From contig NZ_MWVI01000100.1 of assembly GCF_002087295.1 (NCBI RefSeq), forward strand, positions 1 through 64,000: a stretch of DNA of 64,000 nucleotides, written 5' to 3'. This stretch comes from Vreelandella lionensis (GTDB lineage: Bacteria > Pseudomonadota > Gammaproteobacteria > Pseudomonadales > Halomonadaceae). The notes below the pieces were generated by a model that did not search any database, was not told the DNA's origin, and worked only from the letters and a program-made list of their open reading frames with translations. The translations under genes were made by a program, and so were the position numbers. Shown here piece after piece: positions 23,362 through 32,691 of this stretch. How positions within the stretch are numbered: position 1 is the stretch's first letter; each line of letters opens with the position of its first letter.

Positions 23362-24315
23362 ATGCTCGGCTGGTTCCCCGGACATATGAACAAGGCCCGC
23401 CGCCAGATCAAGGACGCGCTGCCGGAAATTGATGTGGTGATCGAGGTGCTCGATGCGCGCCTGCCCTACTCCAGCGCAAATCCCATGCTGGCCGAGCTGA
23501 CCCGCCATAAGCCGGTGCTGAAAATTCTTTCCCGCGCCGACTTGGCAGACCCCGCCCGTACCGACGAGTGGGTGGCCTTTTTTGACGCCCAGGAAGACAC
23601 TCGCGCCCTGGCGATTACCACCACCAATACCCGCGAGCTTAAGAAGATTCCTAAGCTTTGCCACGAGCTGGCAGGGGCGGTGCGCGCCGACCGCGACGTG
23701 CGCGTAATGGTGATGGGCATTCCCAACGTAGGGAAATCGACGCTGATTAACGGCCTGGCCGGGCGCAAAATTGCCAAAACCGGCAACGAGCCTGCGGTGA
23801 CCAAGCGCCAGCAAAAAGTGCGCATTGATGGCCGAGTAGCGCTGATCGACACCCCTGGAGTGCTCTGGCCCAAAATCGAAGACCAAGCCAGCGCCTACCG
23901 CTTGGCGGCCAGCGGCGCGATTCGCGATACCGCCATTGAGTATACCGATGTGGCTATTGTGGCCAGCGCGGAGCTCGCCAAACGCTACCCTGCCGAGCTA
24001 ACCGCCCGCTACAAGCTGAAAGAACTGCCCACCTACGAAGCCCCCGTGGTGGAGGAAGTCGACGCCGACGGCCCGAAGAAGCCTGATTTCCTTACTATTG
24101 CCGGGTTTGACGGCCACGCCATTCTCAAAGAGATCGCCGGAAAACGCGGCGGCCTGCGCCCTGGCGGCGAAGTAGACCTGCACCGCGGCGCGGAAGTACT
24201 GCTGCATGAGTTACGCGATGGCAAGCTTGGCCGCGTCACGCTGGAAACCCCGGCAGATATTCCACCGCCGCCAGCGCAAAACGACCAAGACAGCCCGGCC
24301 TCATCCGACGCATAA
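23362..24315 (+). CDS. rbgA: Ribosome biogenesis GTPase YlqF/RbgA
   Basis: A circularly permuted GTPase of 317 residues that acts in late large-subunit assembly. The order of motifs is permuted as expected: G4-like SRAD at 57-60, then G1 GIPNVGKSTL at 119-128, then G3 DTPG at 163-166. The N-terminal WFPGHMNKARRQI is the YlqF hallmark. A good AGGAG lies upstream. In gammaproteobacteria the family is less studied than in Bacillus, so the exact step is inferred. Confidence 0.92.
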   Translation: MLGWFPGHMNKARRQIKDALPEIDVVIEVLDARLPYSSANPMLAELTRHKPVLKILSRADLADPARTDEWVAFFDAQEDTRALAITTTNTRELKKIPKLCHELAGAVRADRDVRVMVMGIPNVGKSTLINGLAGRKIAKTGNEPAVTKRQQKVRIDGRVALIDTPGVLWPKIEDQASAYRLAASGAIRDTAIEYTDVAIVASAELAKRYPAELTARYKLKELPTYEAPVVEEVDADGPKKPDFLTIAGFDGHAILKEIAGKRGGLRPGGEVDLHRGAEVLLHELRDGKLGRVTLETPADIPPPPAQNDQDSPASSDA

Positions 24316-24370
24316 TGAGCCACACGTCAAACACTTCCACGGCACTGGACACTTTTGGATAACGCACCCC

Positions 24371-25618
24371 ATGGACACCCCGCAGCCTAGAGAATCACAC
24401 ACGCTGAAAAAATCACACAAACTGCACAACGTTTGCTACGACATTCGCGGCCCGGTACTCGACCACGCCAAGCGCCTGGAAGAGAAAGGCCAGCGAATCT
24501 TGAAGCTCAACATTGGCAACCCGGCCCCGTTTGGCTTCGAAGCGCCGGAAGAGATTCTGCAGGATGTGATGCGCAATCTGCCCACCGCACAGGGCTCCTG
24601 TGATTCCAAAGGCCTCTACTCCGCCCGTAAGGCGATTATGCAGGAGTGCCAGCGTAAGCAGATTCCTGGGGTGGGTATCGAAGATATCTATATTGGTAAC
24701 GGCGTTTCCGAGCTGATCGTCATGGCCATGCAGGCGCTGTTAAACGACGGCGACGAAGTGCTGATCCCCGCGCCGGATTACCCGCTCTGGACCGCAGCCG
24801 CCCACCTTTCCGGCGGCCATGGCGTGCACTACCTGTGCGACGAGCAGGCCGACTGGGCACCGGATATGGCCGATATTCGTGCCAAATTCACCAGCCGTAC
24901 CCGCGCCATTGTGATCATCAACCCCAATAACCCCACCGGTGCGGTCTACCCACCGGAAGTGGTGCGGGAAGTGCTGGATATCGCCCAAGAGCACAATCTA
25001 GTGGTGTTCTCCGATGAGATAGACGACAAGATTCTCTACGACGGGGTTGAACACACCGCTACCGGCGCGCTGGCCGACGATGACCAACTGGTGATCACCA
25101 TGAACGGGCTGTCTAAAAGCTACCGCTGCGCGGGCTTTCGCTCTGGCTGGATGACGATTGCCGGCACTCTAGCGAAACAGCGGGCGAAGGACTTTATTCA
25201 GGGCCTGACCATGCTGGCCTCGATGCGACTATGCGCCAACGTTCCTGCCCAGCACGCCATTCAAACGGCGCTAGGCGGTTATCAGTCGATCAACGATTTA
25301 ATTCTGCCGGGCGGGCGTTTGCTGGCCCAGCGCGACATTACCGTTGAGAAGCTCAACGCAATTCCTGGGGTCTCCTGTGTAACGCCCAAAGGCGCGCTCT
25401 ACGCGTTCCCGCGTTTAGACCCCAAAGTGTTCAATATTAAAGATGACCAGCAGTTGGTGCTGGACTTGCTCCTGCAGGAAAAAATTCTGCTGGTACAGGG
25501 CACCGCCTTTAACTGGCCAGAACCCGATCACGTGCGCATTGTCACGCTGCCCTGGGCCGACCAGCTCGGTGACGCGCTTGACCGCTTTGCCAATTTCTTG
25601 TCTCGCTATCGCCAGTAG
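24371..25618 (+). CDS. alaA: Alanine transaminase AlaA (PLP aminotransferase)
   Basis: AlaA makes alanine from pyruvate and glutamate. The 415-residue protein follows the E. coli sequence closely: NVCYDIRGPVL, NIGNPAPFGFEAP, LIPAPDYPLWTAA, and NPNNPTG at 184-190. The Schiff-base Lys249 is in NGLSKSYRCAGFRSGW. One oddity is FSDEIDDKILYDG, where the family normally has DEIY; the Tyr that contacts the PLP ring is replaced by Asp. A single T-to-G change would explain it, so a sequence error is possible. The start is at 24371; the longer frame has no homology. Confidence 0.93.
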   Translation: MDTPQPRESHTLKKSHKLHNVCYDIRGPVLDHAKRLEEKGQRILKLNIGNPAPFGFEAPEEILQDVMRNLPTAQGSCDSKGLYSARKAIMQECQRKQIPGVGIEDIYIGNGVSELIVMAMQALLNDGDEVLIPAPDYPLWTAAAHLSGGHGVHYLCDEQADWAPDMADIRAKFTSRTRAIVIINPNNPTGAVYPPEVVREVLDIAQEHNLVVFSDEIDDKILYDGVEHTATGALADDDQLVITMNGLSKSYRCAGFRSGWMTIAGTLAKQRAKDFIQGLTMLASMRLCANVPAQHAIQTALGGYQSINDLILPGGRLLAQRDITVEKLNAIPGVSCVTPKGALYAFPRLDPKVFNIKDDQQLVLDLLLQEKILLVQGTAFNWPEPDHVRIVTLPWADQLGDALDRFANFLSRYRQ

Positions 25619-25732
25619 TTATCGGCAGCAGCTATCGACACTCAACCAGCGACTTGAAACTGACATGAAATGCACGTATCTAAGCCATCATTCCATTAAC
25701 ACTTGTTATGACCTTGAGGGAGATCTTCATCC

Positions 25733-26637
25733 ATGATGCGAATCGTGCTGTTTTTAGCCACTAACTTAGCGGTGTTGCTGGTCGCCAGCATTACGCTGCG
25801 GCTGTTTGGCGTTGAGAGCTATCTCAACAGCCAGGGTATTAACTTCACCAGCCTGCTGATCTTCTGCTTTGTGTTTGGCATGGCGGGCTCGCTGGTATCG
25901 CTGTTTATCTCTAAATGGATGGCGAAGCGCTCAACCGGCACGGTGATTATCGAAAACCCGTCGAACTCCACCGAGCAGTGGCTAGTGGATACCGTGGCCG
26001 AGCTGTCTCGGGAAGCGGGCATTAAAACTCCGGAAGTAGGCATCTTCCCCGCCCAGCAGTCCAACGCTTTTGCCACCGGCTGGAATAAAAACGATGCCCT
26101 GGTAGCGGTATCGGCGGGCTTGCTCAACCGCATGCGTCCTGAAGAAGTTCGCGCGGTGCTGGCGCACGAAATTGGCCACGTGGCTAACGGTGACATGGTG
26201 ACGTTGGCGCTGATTCAGGGCGTAGTGAACACCTTTGTTATGTTCTTTGCCCGCGTTGTCGCCCACTTGGTCGATAGCTTCCTGAAAAGCCGCAGCGACG
26301 GCGAAGGTGGCCTGGGCTTTATAGGCTATTTTGCGGTGGTGATGGTGGCAGAAATTGTGTTTGGCATCGTCGCTTCCGCGATTGTGGCTTGGTTCTCCCG
26401 CTACCGCGAGTACCGGGCTGATGAAGCGGGTGCCCGCTTGGCAGGCACCGGTGCGATGGTCAACGCCCTGGCACGCCTGAAGGCTGAAACCGAGATGCCC
26501 GACCAAATGCCGGCACCCTGCGTGCGATGGCCATCACCAAAGGCCAGACCCGCTCACTGGTGGAGCAGTTGTTCGCCAGCCACCCGCCGCTGGATGAGCG
26601 TATTCGCGCCCTAAAAGAAGCCGCGTACCGTCAGTAA
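25733..26637 (+). CDS. htpX: Membrane zinc metalloprotease HtpX, one frameshift
   Basis: HtpX degrades damaged inner-membrane proteins. Two N-terminal hydrophobic segments lead to the catalytic HEIGH at 145-149. Two further segments follow, then the third zinc ligand in [11 protein letters not shown] missing base near 26511 breaks the frame after EMPDQMP; the other frame continues [15 protein letters not shown] and [18 protein letters not shown] to a stop at 26635-26637, giving the usual family length and C-terminus. Confidence 0.92.
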
Positions 26638-26662
26638 GCTGTGAGCGCTCAATAAAATACGC

Positions 26663-26686
26663 CAAGGCCCGCCAATTCGGGCCTTG
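26663..26686. terminator. Hairpin between htpX and pdxB
   Basis: CAAGGCCCG pairs perfectly with CGGGCCTTG between convergent genes. T tracts are short, so it is a moderate terminator. Confidence 0.5.
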
Positions 26687-26713
26687 TGCGTTTCGGCAAG
26701 CCCATAAGGTGGG

Positions 26714-27859
26714 TTAGCCGCAGCGCACCTGAAAGCCTGCTGCCTGAAGCGATGGCTGCAATGACACCGCATCGTTCTCCAGGTAAACGGTCAGCGTGGC
26801 GAACTCGCGGCGCAGCGGGTAGTTGGCGCGGCAGCTATCAAAGCCCTTGGCAATCCCCTGGAGCATCACCTGACGCTGCAACGCATCGTGGTCACGGCGC
26901 ACGTCATACACGGCCCGCACACACAGCCGAAGTGCCTCTTCCACCGGCAATGCGCTCTGCAACGTTAGCGTGGCCAGGGCTGGTGACGGGCAAAGCTCGC
27001 TAAACGGCATACCGCTGGGCTGGTTTAACTGCGCTGCCAACGCCTGTTGAATCATCCAGGTGCCGCGCAGCTTACCATCCAGACTATGTCCGGCAATATG
27101 CGGCGTTGCTAAAGCAACCAGATCACGCAGCCCCGCATCAATGCCCGGCTCGTCTTCCCAAACGTCTAACACGGCGGTGATATCGCCCTTCCCCGCCAAA
27201 CGGCTGCGCAGCGCTAGGCCATCAATACAGTCGCCTCCCCCGGCGTTTAACAGCAGCGTGCCAGGGGCCAGCTCGTTGATGCGCTGAGCATTCAGCAGTT
27301 GATAGGTGGCGTGAGGGCCAGCCTTCACCAGCGGGGTGTGCAGGCAAATCACGTCGCACTCATCAATCAGCGTATCGAGTGATACAAACCCACTTGCGCC
27401 CTCTTGTTCCGCCCTGGGGGGGTCACACACCCGCACCGCCACACCGAGCGCCTTTAAGCGACGCTGCAAACGGCTACCCACATTGCCTGCCCCAACAATA
27501 CCCACGGTTCGCTCCAGCAGCGGCCAGCCTTCTCGCTCGCTCACCGTCAGCAGGCTACTGAGCACATAATCGACCACCGCCTCCGCATTGCACCCCGGCG
27601 CGCTGGCAAAGCCAATATTGCGCTCTTTGAGATAATCGAGATCAATATGGTCAGTGCCAATGGTGCAGGTGCCCACAAAACGTACCGGGCTGTTCGCCAG
27701 CAGTGCGCGATTCACCTGGGTGATAGAGCGCACGATCAGCGCATCGGCGTTTTGCAGGTCAGTCGCTCGGATCTCGCGGCCCGGCAGGCGGTGCAACGTA
27801 CCCACGCCCCCAAAACAGGCGTCGGCGGCGGGGATATTAGCGTCGATAACAAGTTTCAT
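26714..27859 (-). CDS. pdxB: Erythronate-4-phosphate dehydrogenase
   Basis: PdxB oxidises 4-phosphoerythronate in the DXP-dependent pyridoxal phosphate pathway. The 381-residue protein has the D-2-hydroxyacid dehydrogenase fold: the NAD motif TVGIVGAGNVGSRL near 116-129, GTCTIGTDHIDLDYL, and the catalytic His in ATPHIAGHSLDGKLRG. The unique PdxB C-terminal domain (about 290-381) is present. It is divergent from the WGR gene. Confidence 0.95.
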   Translation of the reverse strand: MKLVIDANIPAADACFGGVGTLHRLPGREIRATDLQNADALIVRSITQVNRALLANSPVRFVGTCTIGTDHIDLDYLKERNIGFASAPGCNAEAVVDYVLSSLLTVSEREGWPLLERTVGIVGAGNVGSRLQRRLKALGVAVRVCDPPRAEQEGASGFVSLDTLIDECDVICLHTPLVKAGPHATYQLLNAQRINELAPGTLLLNAGGGDCIDGLALRSRLAGKGDITAVLDVWEDEPGIDAGLRDLVALATPHIAGHSLDGKLRGTWMIQQALAAQLNQPSGMPFSELCPSPALATLTLQSALPVEEALRLCVRAVYDVRRDHDALQRQVMLQGIAKGFDSCRANYPLRREFATLTVYLENDAVSLQPSLQAAGFQVRCG

Positions 27860-27943
27860 AGGCGTTTTGGTATCCGGGCTTTACAATACGCCCGCAATGG
27901 CTTGCTGTGCAGGCATGATCAAGAAGTTGTTAAGGAGATGGGT

Positions 27944-28225
27944 GTGATCGTACGCTGGGAAACCGACCATGACTATGTGTTGGTGCATATTCACCAGGAT
28001 ATGTTCGGCGACTGGATTTTCAGCCGCGCCTGGGGGCAAATCGGCACCCAGTTTGGCGGGCTGAACCACCAGCTGGCGGATAGCCTGGAGCAAGCACAGA
28101 TGTGGTTGGAGGATGAAACAACGATTCAATCCTCCCGCGGATTCCGCAAGGTGCTGGAAGCCGCCGACCACACACCGGAAGGCCAGGAAGCGATGCGCCA
28201 GCTGTCGCTATTAGACGCACTCTGA
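27944..28225 (+). CDS. Small WGR-domain protein
   Basis: A stand-alone 93-residue protein with the WGR fold. It shows the core pattern: an early RWE, then DYVLVHIHQDMFGDW, then FSRAWGQIGTQFGG and a late SSRGFRKVL. WGR domains occur in PARPs and in bacterial proteins linked to nucleic acids, but the small version has no assigned role. I choose the GTG at 27944 because AAGGAG lies six bases upstream; an ATG at 27938 abuts that site. It is divergent from pdxB. Confidence 0.7.
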   Translation: MIVRWETDHDYVLVHIHQDMFGDWIFSRAWGQIGTQFGGLNHQLADSLEQAQMWLEDETTIQSSRGFRKVLEAADHTPEGQEAMRQLSLLDAL

Positions 28226-28258
28226 CGCATCACCTGTTAGCCGGATTCGCCCGTTTCG

Positions 28259-28594
28259 TTAACCTAAGAAGCGCCGCCCATTGCGCTGATGCACCCCCAC
28301 AGGGGACGCTTTTTCCGGCGGCGTGGTCAGCGCGGCACGTGCCGCCTCATCCAACCAGCCCCGCTCGTTCAACCAGTGGCTTAAACGCTCCACATCGAAG
28401 CCGCGATCCAGCTCAACCCCGTTGGCATCCACCAGTACCGGAATCCGCGTGCCGTATTGCTCCACCAGCGCGTCGTCGTCGCTGATTTCGATGTGGTGCA
28501 ACCTCACCTCTTGATTAGCCAGTGTGGCCACCAGCGCCTCTAGCTGGGCGCACAAATGGCACCCCAGCGTCGTGTAAATCGATAGTTCAATCAT
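28259..28594 (-). CDS. Glutaredoxin-like (DUF836) thioredoxin-fold protein
   Basis: A 111-residue cytosolic thioredoxin-fold protein. It starts IELSIYTTLGCHLC, a CxxC redox motif (Cys12/Cys15), and has the cis-proline in TRIPVLVDANG. Such proteins are annotated as glutaredoxin-family or DUF836; partner and substrate are unknown. Its start lies about 35 bases downstream of the restored rlmKL stop, so both may be co-transcribed. Confidence 0.82.
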   Translation of the reverse strand: MIELSIYTTLGCHLCAQLEALVATLANQEVRLHHIEISDDDALVEQYGTRIPVLVDANGVELDRGFDVERLSHWLNERGWLDEAARAALTTPPEKASPVGVHQRNGRRFLG

Positions 28595-28628
28595 CGCCCT
28601 TGCTCTTTATCGGCTCCGGAGGAGTGGC

Positions 28629-30838
28629 TCACGAAGAGTGGCGCAGCAAAAACACGTGGTGCAGATTGGTGCGCCGCTGGAAATCCGGGTCGAAGGTGCG
28701 CGTGGTGATCTCCTCTACCGCGTAGCGCTCGCTCAGCGCTTCATCCAGCTTAAGCGCCGCTGATTGTTGGAGAACACCAGCGTACCGCCGGGGGCTAGGC
28801 GTGCCATGGCCAGTTCCACTAAGCGCGGATGGTCGCGCTGCACATCCAGCGTGTCGCGCATCTTTTTCGAGTTCGAGAAGGTCGGCGGCTCCATAAAGAT
28901 CAGATCAAACTGCGCGTTGGCGGCTTCCAGCCAGCGGAAGCAGTCATCCCGCACCACACGGTGCAGCCTAGGGTCGAGCTTGTTGAGCGCAAAGTTGTCC
29001 CGCGCCCACTCCAAGTAGGTGTTGGACATATCCACGCTAACGCTGTCGCTCGCCCCGCCCAGCGCGGCTTGCACAGTGGCCGTCGCGGTATAGCAGAACC
29101 AGTTGAGAAAGCGCTTGCCGCTGGCCATCTCGCCGAGCATCCGGCGTACCGGACGGTGATCCAGAAACAGGCCGGTATCCAAGTAATCGCGCAAGTTGAC
29201 CCATAACCGTGCGCTGCCCTCCTGCACTTCAAAACGCTCTCCGCTGGCATCGCGCTTTTGGTACTGGGCAGCGCCGGTTTGCCGCTCGCGGCGCTTGACG
29301 TAAATCTTGCTGGGGTCGACACCCAGTGCCTCGGGCAGCACTTCCAGGGCATCGAACAGCCGTTTTTGCGCCTGCGCCGGGTTAATAGAGCTGGGCGCGG
29401 CGTACTCCTGCACATGCACGCGGTCGCCGTAACGATCCACCGCCAGCGCGTATTCCGGCATATCGGCATCGTAAATGCGGTAGCAGGTCTCACCGCTCTG
29501 CTTCAGCCACTTTTTCAGGCGTTTCTGGTTTTTCGCTAGACGATTGGCAAACATCTGCGCATTTTCCGACACCGCCGGTTTTGCAGTGCTGCTTGCCTGG
29601 GGCGCCACGCCCGCTTCTGACGGCTCACCGCTCTCCTGAGGCGCAGGGCGGACGCTGCCAATCTCCATTAACAGCAGTTTGGCATCCAGCGCGCCGTTTT
29701 TTAGCGCGTACTGTTTATGGGCACGCAGGCCTAAGCGGTGGCCAAGATCCGGATTGCCGGTAAACATCGCCAGCGTCCAACCGGGGAACAGCGCCTTAGC
29801 TTTTTCACCGAGCTGGGCGTAAAGCTGCACCAGCTCAGGCAGCTCGCCCAAGCGTTCGCCGTAGGGCGGATTGGTGATCAATAGCCCCTGCTCGGCGGTC
29901 AGGGTCTCTGGCCGGGTCAGTTGAGCAAGGCTCTGGCCGTGGAGCGTTATCAGCGCAGGAATGCCCGCCCGCATGGCGTTAGATTTCGCGGCGGTCAGCG
30001 CTGCCGGGCTTTGATCAAAGCCCATCAGTTCCGTTTTGCAGCGTTTGCGGCCAATCGAGGCGCGTGCTTCAGCTTCGCGTTTTAATTCACTCCACACCGC
30101 GTCTTGATGGCCTGCCCAGCCGTGAAAGCCAAACCGCTCGCGGTTCAGGTTAGGGGCTTGGTCAGCCGCCATCAGCGCCGCCTCAATCAGCAGCGTACCC
30201 GCACCGCATAGAGGGTCAATCAGTGGCTCGCCCGCTTTAGCCCGCTCTGGCCAGCCGGCCCGCACCAGCAGCGCTGCCGCTAGGTTCTCTTTAAGCGGCG
30301 CGTGGCCCACATCGCGGCGGTAGCCACGGCGGTGCAGGCTCTCGCCAGAGAGATCAATCCCTAGGCTCAGGTTGGCCCGGTGCAGGTGGGCGTAAATACG
30401 CAGGTCGGGGGTTTTAGTATCGACATTGGGCCGTTCTTGACCGGCCAGCTGCAGCGCATCCACCACGCCATCTTTCACCGTTTGTGCGCCAAACCGCGTG
30501 TGGCGAATGTGGTCGCTGCGGCCATGAAAATCCACGGCCAGGGTCTTGCCGGTGGCAAGGTGCTGGCTCCAGGAGATGCGTGCAACCACATCGCGCACCT
30601 GCTCTGCGGTCTCTATCATCGCTTCACGCGCCAATAGCAAAATCACGCGGTTCGCTAAGCGAGACCACAAACATACCCGATAGGCAGTGGCTTGGTCGGC
30701 AGAAAAATAGACCCCTGCCACGGTGGTTTTACCCGGCGCGGCGCCCAGGGCTGTCAGTTCGTCCGCTAGCAGGCCTTCAATGCCTTTAGGGCAGGTCGCC
30801 AGGAGGTTTAGGGGGGCAGTTTGGCTCAGCTCGGTCAT
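28629..30838 (-). CDS. rlmL: 23S rRNA methyltransferase RlmKL, one frameshift
   Basis: This bifunctional enzyme makes m2G2445 (RlmL half) and m7G2069 (RlmK half) in 23S rRNA. THUMP lies near residues 45-160. The RlmL domain shows DPLCGAGTLLIEAAL and NPPYGERLGEL. The RlmK domain shows FLNWFCYTATATVQA and FMEPPTFSNSKKM. A T is missing in a T-run near 28753; the repaired end reads RRFKLDEALSERYAVEEITT and PDFQRRTNLHHVFLLRHSS, for about 736 residues. Confidence 0.94.
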
Positions 30839-31228
30839 GGTGATCGCCGCGCGTAACCGCGCGTTATTCCTATATATGGCAAATGAGTTTACGTATTATG
30901 ACAATTTGATGGTCGACAAGTGACCCCATCATGGTCTAACAATAAGAGGGTAGCTACTAAAAACGCATGCGTTGCTTGTCTGGGTCATTATTGTGCATGT
31001 TTCATAACACCGGTAACGACCCATGGCTTGTTTGAGTTTGCCGCTTCGCCCGTTCAGCACGTGAGTGCTAGGCATTAGCGCAGAGGCAGCAACTCACTCT
31101 TGAACTTGAAGTCACCTCTCGAAGTAGAGTTGGCCATTTTGGTGAGGCGCGCCCTAACAGGCATGCTTATACCATGTCGCCTTACGCCCTGCTTCTTATC
31201 AAAGGCTTTCATGCAAAGAGGTTAGCCA
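30839..31228. other. Intergenic region upstream of rmf
   Basis: This 390-base stretch between divergent rlmKL and rmf holds no gene I can support. It must contain the promoters of both, but no motif is decisive. An AGAGG ribosome-binding site precedes rmf. Confidence 0.4.
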
Positions 31229-31438
31229 ATGAAACGACAAAAACGTGATCGCTTCCAACGGGCTTATGTTCACGGCTACAAAGCTGGTATTACGGGTCGC
31301 TCCCGTGATGATTGCCCCAGTCAAGATGTCAATTTACGCGAGTATTGGATGAGCGGTTGGCGTGAAGGTCGCGGCGACCAGTGGGATGGGATGACCGGCG
31401 TTTCCGGTATCCATAAAAACCCCATGGTCATGACCTAG
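31229..31438 (+). CDS. rmf: Ribosome modulation factor
   Basis: RMF dimerises 70S ribosomes into inactive 100S particles in stationary phase or stress. The 69-residue basic protein shows the family pattern KRDRFQRAYVHGYKAGITGR and YWMSGWREGRGDQWDGMTG. It is a single gene with a strong AAAGAGG site and its own terminator. Confidence 0.95.
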   Translation: MKRQKRDRFQRAYVHGYKAGITGRSRDDCPSQDVNLREYWMSGWREGRGDQWDGMTGVSGIHKNPMVMT

Positions 31439-31475
31439 TTTATTTACCTTTTTTACCCAAACATTTGGAGAACGG

Positions 31476-31500
31476 AGCCCGCTGCCAGGCGGGCTTTTTA
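31476..31500 (+). terminator. rmf terminator
   Basis: AGCCCGC pairs with GCGGGCT around a six-base loop, followed by a T run at 31496-31499. Confidence 0.85.
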
Positions 31501-31520
31501 TTGCCACACCGCCAGCCGCT

Positions 31521-32537
31521 TCAAGCGCTCTGCTTAAGCGCCTGTGCACACTGCTTCACCAGCGCAGGCCCTTGGTAAATCAAGCCCGAATAGAGCTGCA
31601 CCAAGTCCGCACCGGCGGCAATTTTCGCCTTGGCCGCTTCACCACTATCAATACCGCCTACCCCAATAATCGGCAGCGTGGGAAGATGAGCGCGCAACAG
31701 ACGAATCACCGTATTGGAGGCCTCAAATACCGGCTTACCGGAAAGCCCGCCCGCTTCTTGGGCCTGCGGATCATCTTTTACCGCTTCCCGAGAAACGGTG
31801 GTATTGGTGGCGATTACGCCATCCAGCTCATTACGGGCAATACTGCCTGCCACAAGCGCCACCTCTTCTTCGCTCATATCCGGCGCGATTTTCACCAGTA
31901 GCGGCACCTTACGACCGGTCTGGGTATCCAGCTCACGGCTTTTTTGCCGAATAGGCCCTAACAGCGCATCAAGCTGCTCGCCGAACTGCAGCGTGCGTAG
32001 CCCTGGCGTGTTAGGCGAGGAGATATTCACCGCAATATAGTCCGCCGCGCCGTGTACCGCGTTGAGGCAGGCCAGGTAATCGTCCAGGGCGTGTTCTACA
32101 GAGGTACTCAGGTTCTTGCCGATATTAATGCCCACAATACCGTTGTAGTGACGCTTTTTAACCTGGGCAACAAGATGCTCTACCCCTTTGTTGTTGAACC
32201 CAAAGCGGTTAATGATCGCTTCATGCCCGGCTAGGCGAAATAGACGCGGCTTAGGATTACCCGGCTGTGCTTTAGGGGTCACGGTGCCCACTTCCACAAA
32301 GCCAAACCCCAGCTCTCCCAGCGCATCAAGGTGGTCGGCGTTTTTGTCCAGCCCGGCGGCCAGCCCGACCCGGTTAGGAAAGCGCAGCCCCATGAGTTCG
32401 ACAGGATCACTCACCGGCTCGCCATACACACGCTTAATGCCGCCCACCTTGTGCAGCGCGTCAAGCGCGTTCAACGCCATGCCATGGGTGGTTTCGGGGT
32501 CCAGGCGGAACAGCAGCGAGCGGGCAATTGGATACAT
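31521..32537 (-). CDS. pyrD: Dihydroorotate dehydrogenase (quinone), class 2
   Basis: PyrD oxidises dihydroorotate to orotate, passing electrons to quinone at the inner membrane. The amphipathic N-terminal helix MYPIARSLLFRLDPETTHGM marks the class 2 enzyme. FMN-site motifs GLAAGLDKNADHLDALG and GVGGIDSGEAA are present, and the catalytic Ser is in VNISSPNTPGL. The ATG at 32537 is preferred over a TTG six bases upstream. Confidence 0.95.
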   Translation of the reverse strand: MYPIARSLLFRLDPETTHGMALNALDALHKVGGIKRVYGEPVSDPVELMGLRFPNRVGLAAGLDKNADHLDALGELGFGFVEVGTVTPKAQPGNPKPRLFRLAGHEAIINRFGFNNKGVEHLVAQVKKRHYNGIVGINIGKNLSTSVEHALDDYLACLNAVHGAADYIAVNISSPNTPGLRTLQFGEQLDALLGPIRQKSRELDTQTGRKVPLLVKIAPDMSEEEVALVAGSIARNELDGVIATNTTVSREAVKDDPQAQEAGGLSGKPVFEASNTVIRLLRAHLPTLPIIGVGGIDSGEAAKAKIAAGADLVQLYSGLIYQGPALVKQCAQALKQSA

Positions 32538-32617
32538 CGGCAAGACTCTCCTGAGCGGTGGGCGAAGTGCGGGGCGGGCGCAGTATAACGCACATCGCCC
32601 CCTCTTCGCAGAATGAA

Positions 32618-32653
32618 AAAAGCCGCGTCTTGGTCTCCCAGGGCGCGGCTTTT
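32618..32653. terminator. Bidirectional-looking terminator after gdhB
   Basis: AAAAGCCGCG pairs with CGCGGCTTTT. On the minus strand a T-rich tail follows, so it ends gdhB. Confidence 0.75.
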
Positions 32654-32691
32654 CGTTAGAACGTAGCTTTTCTCATAGAACCCGTAAGGGC

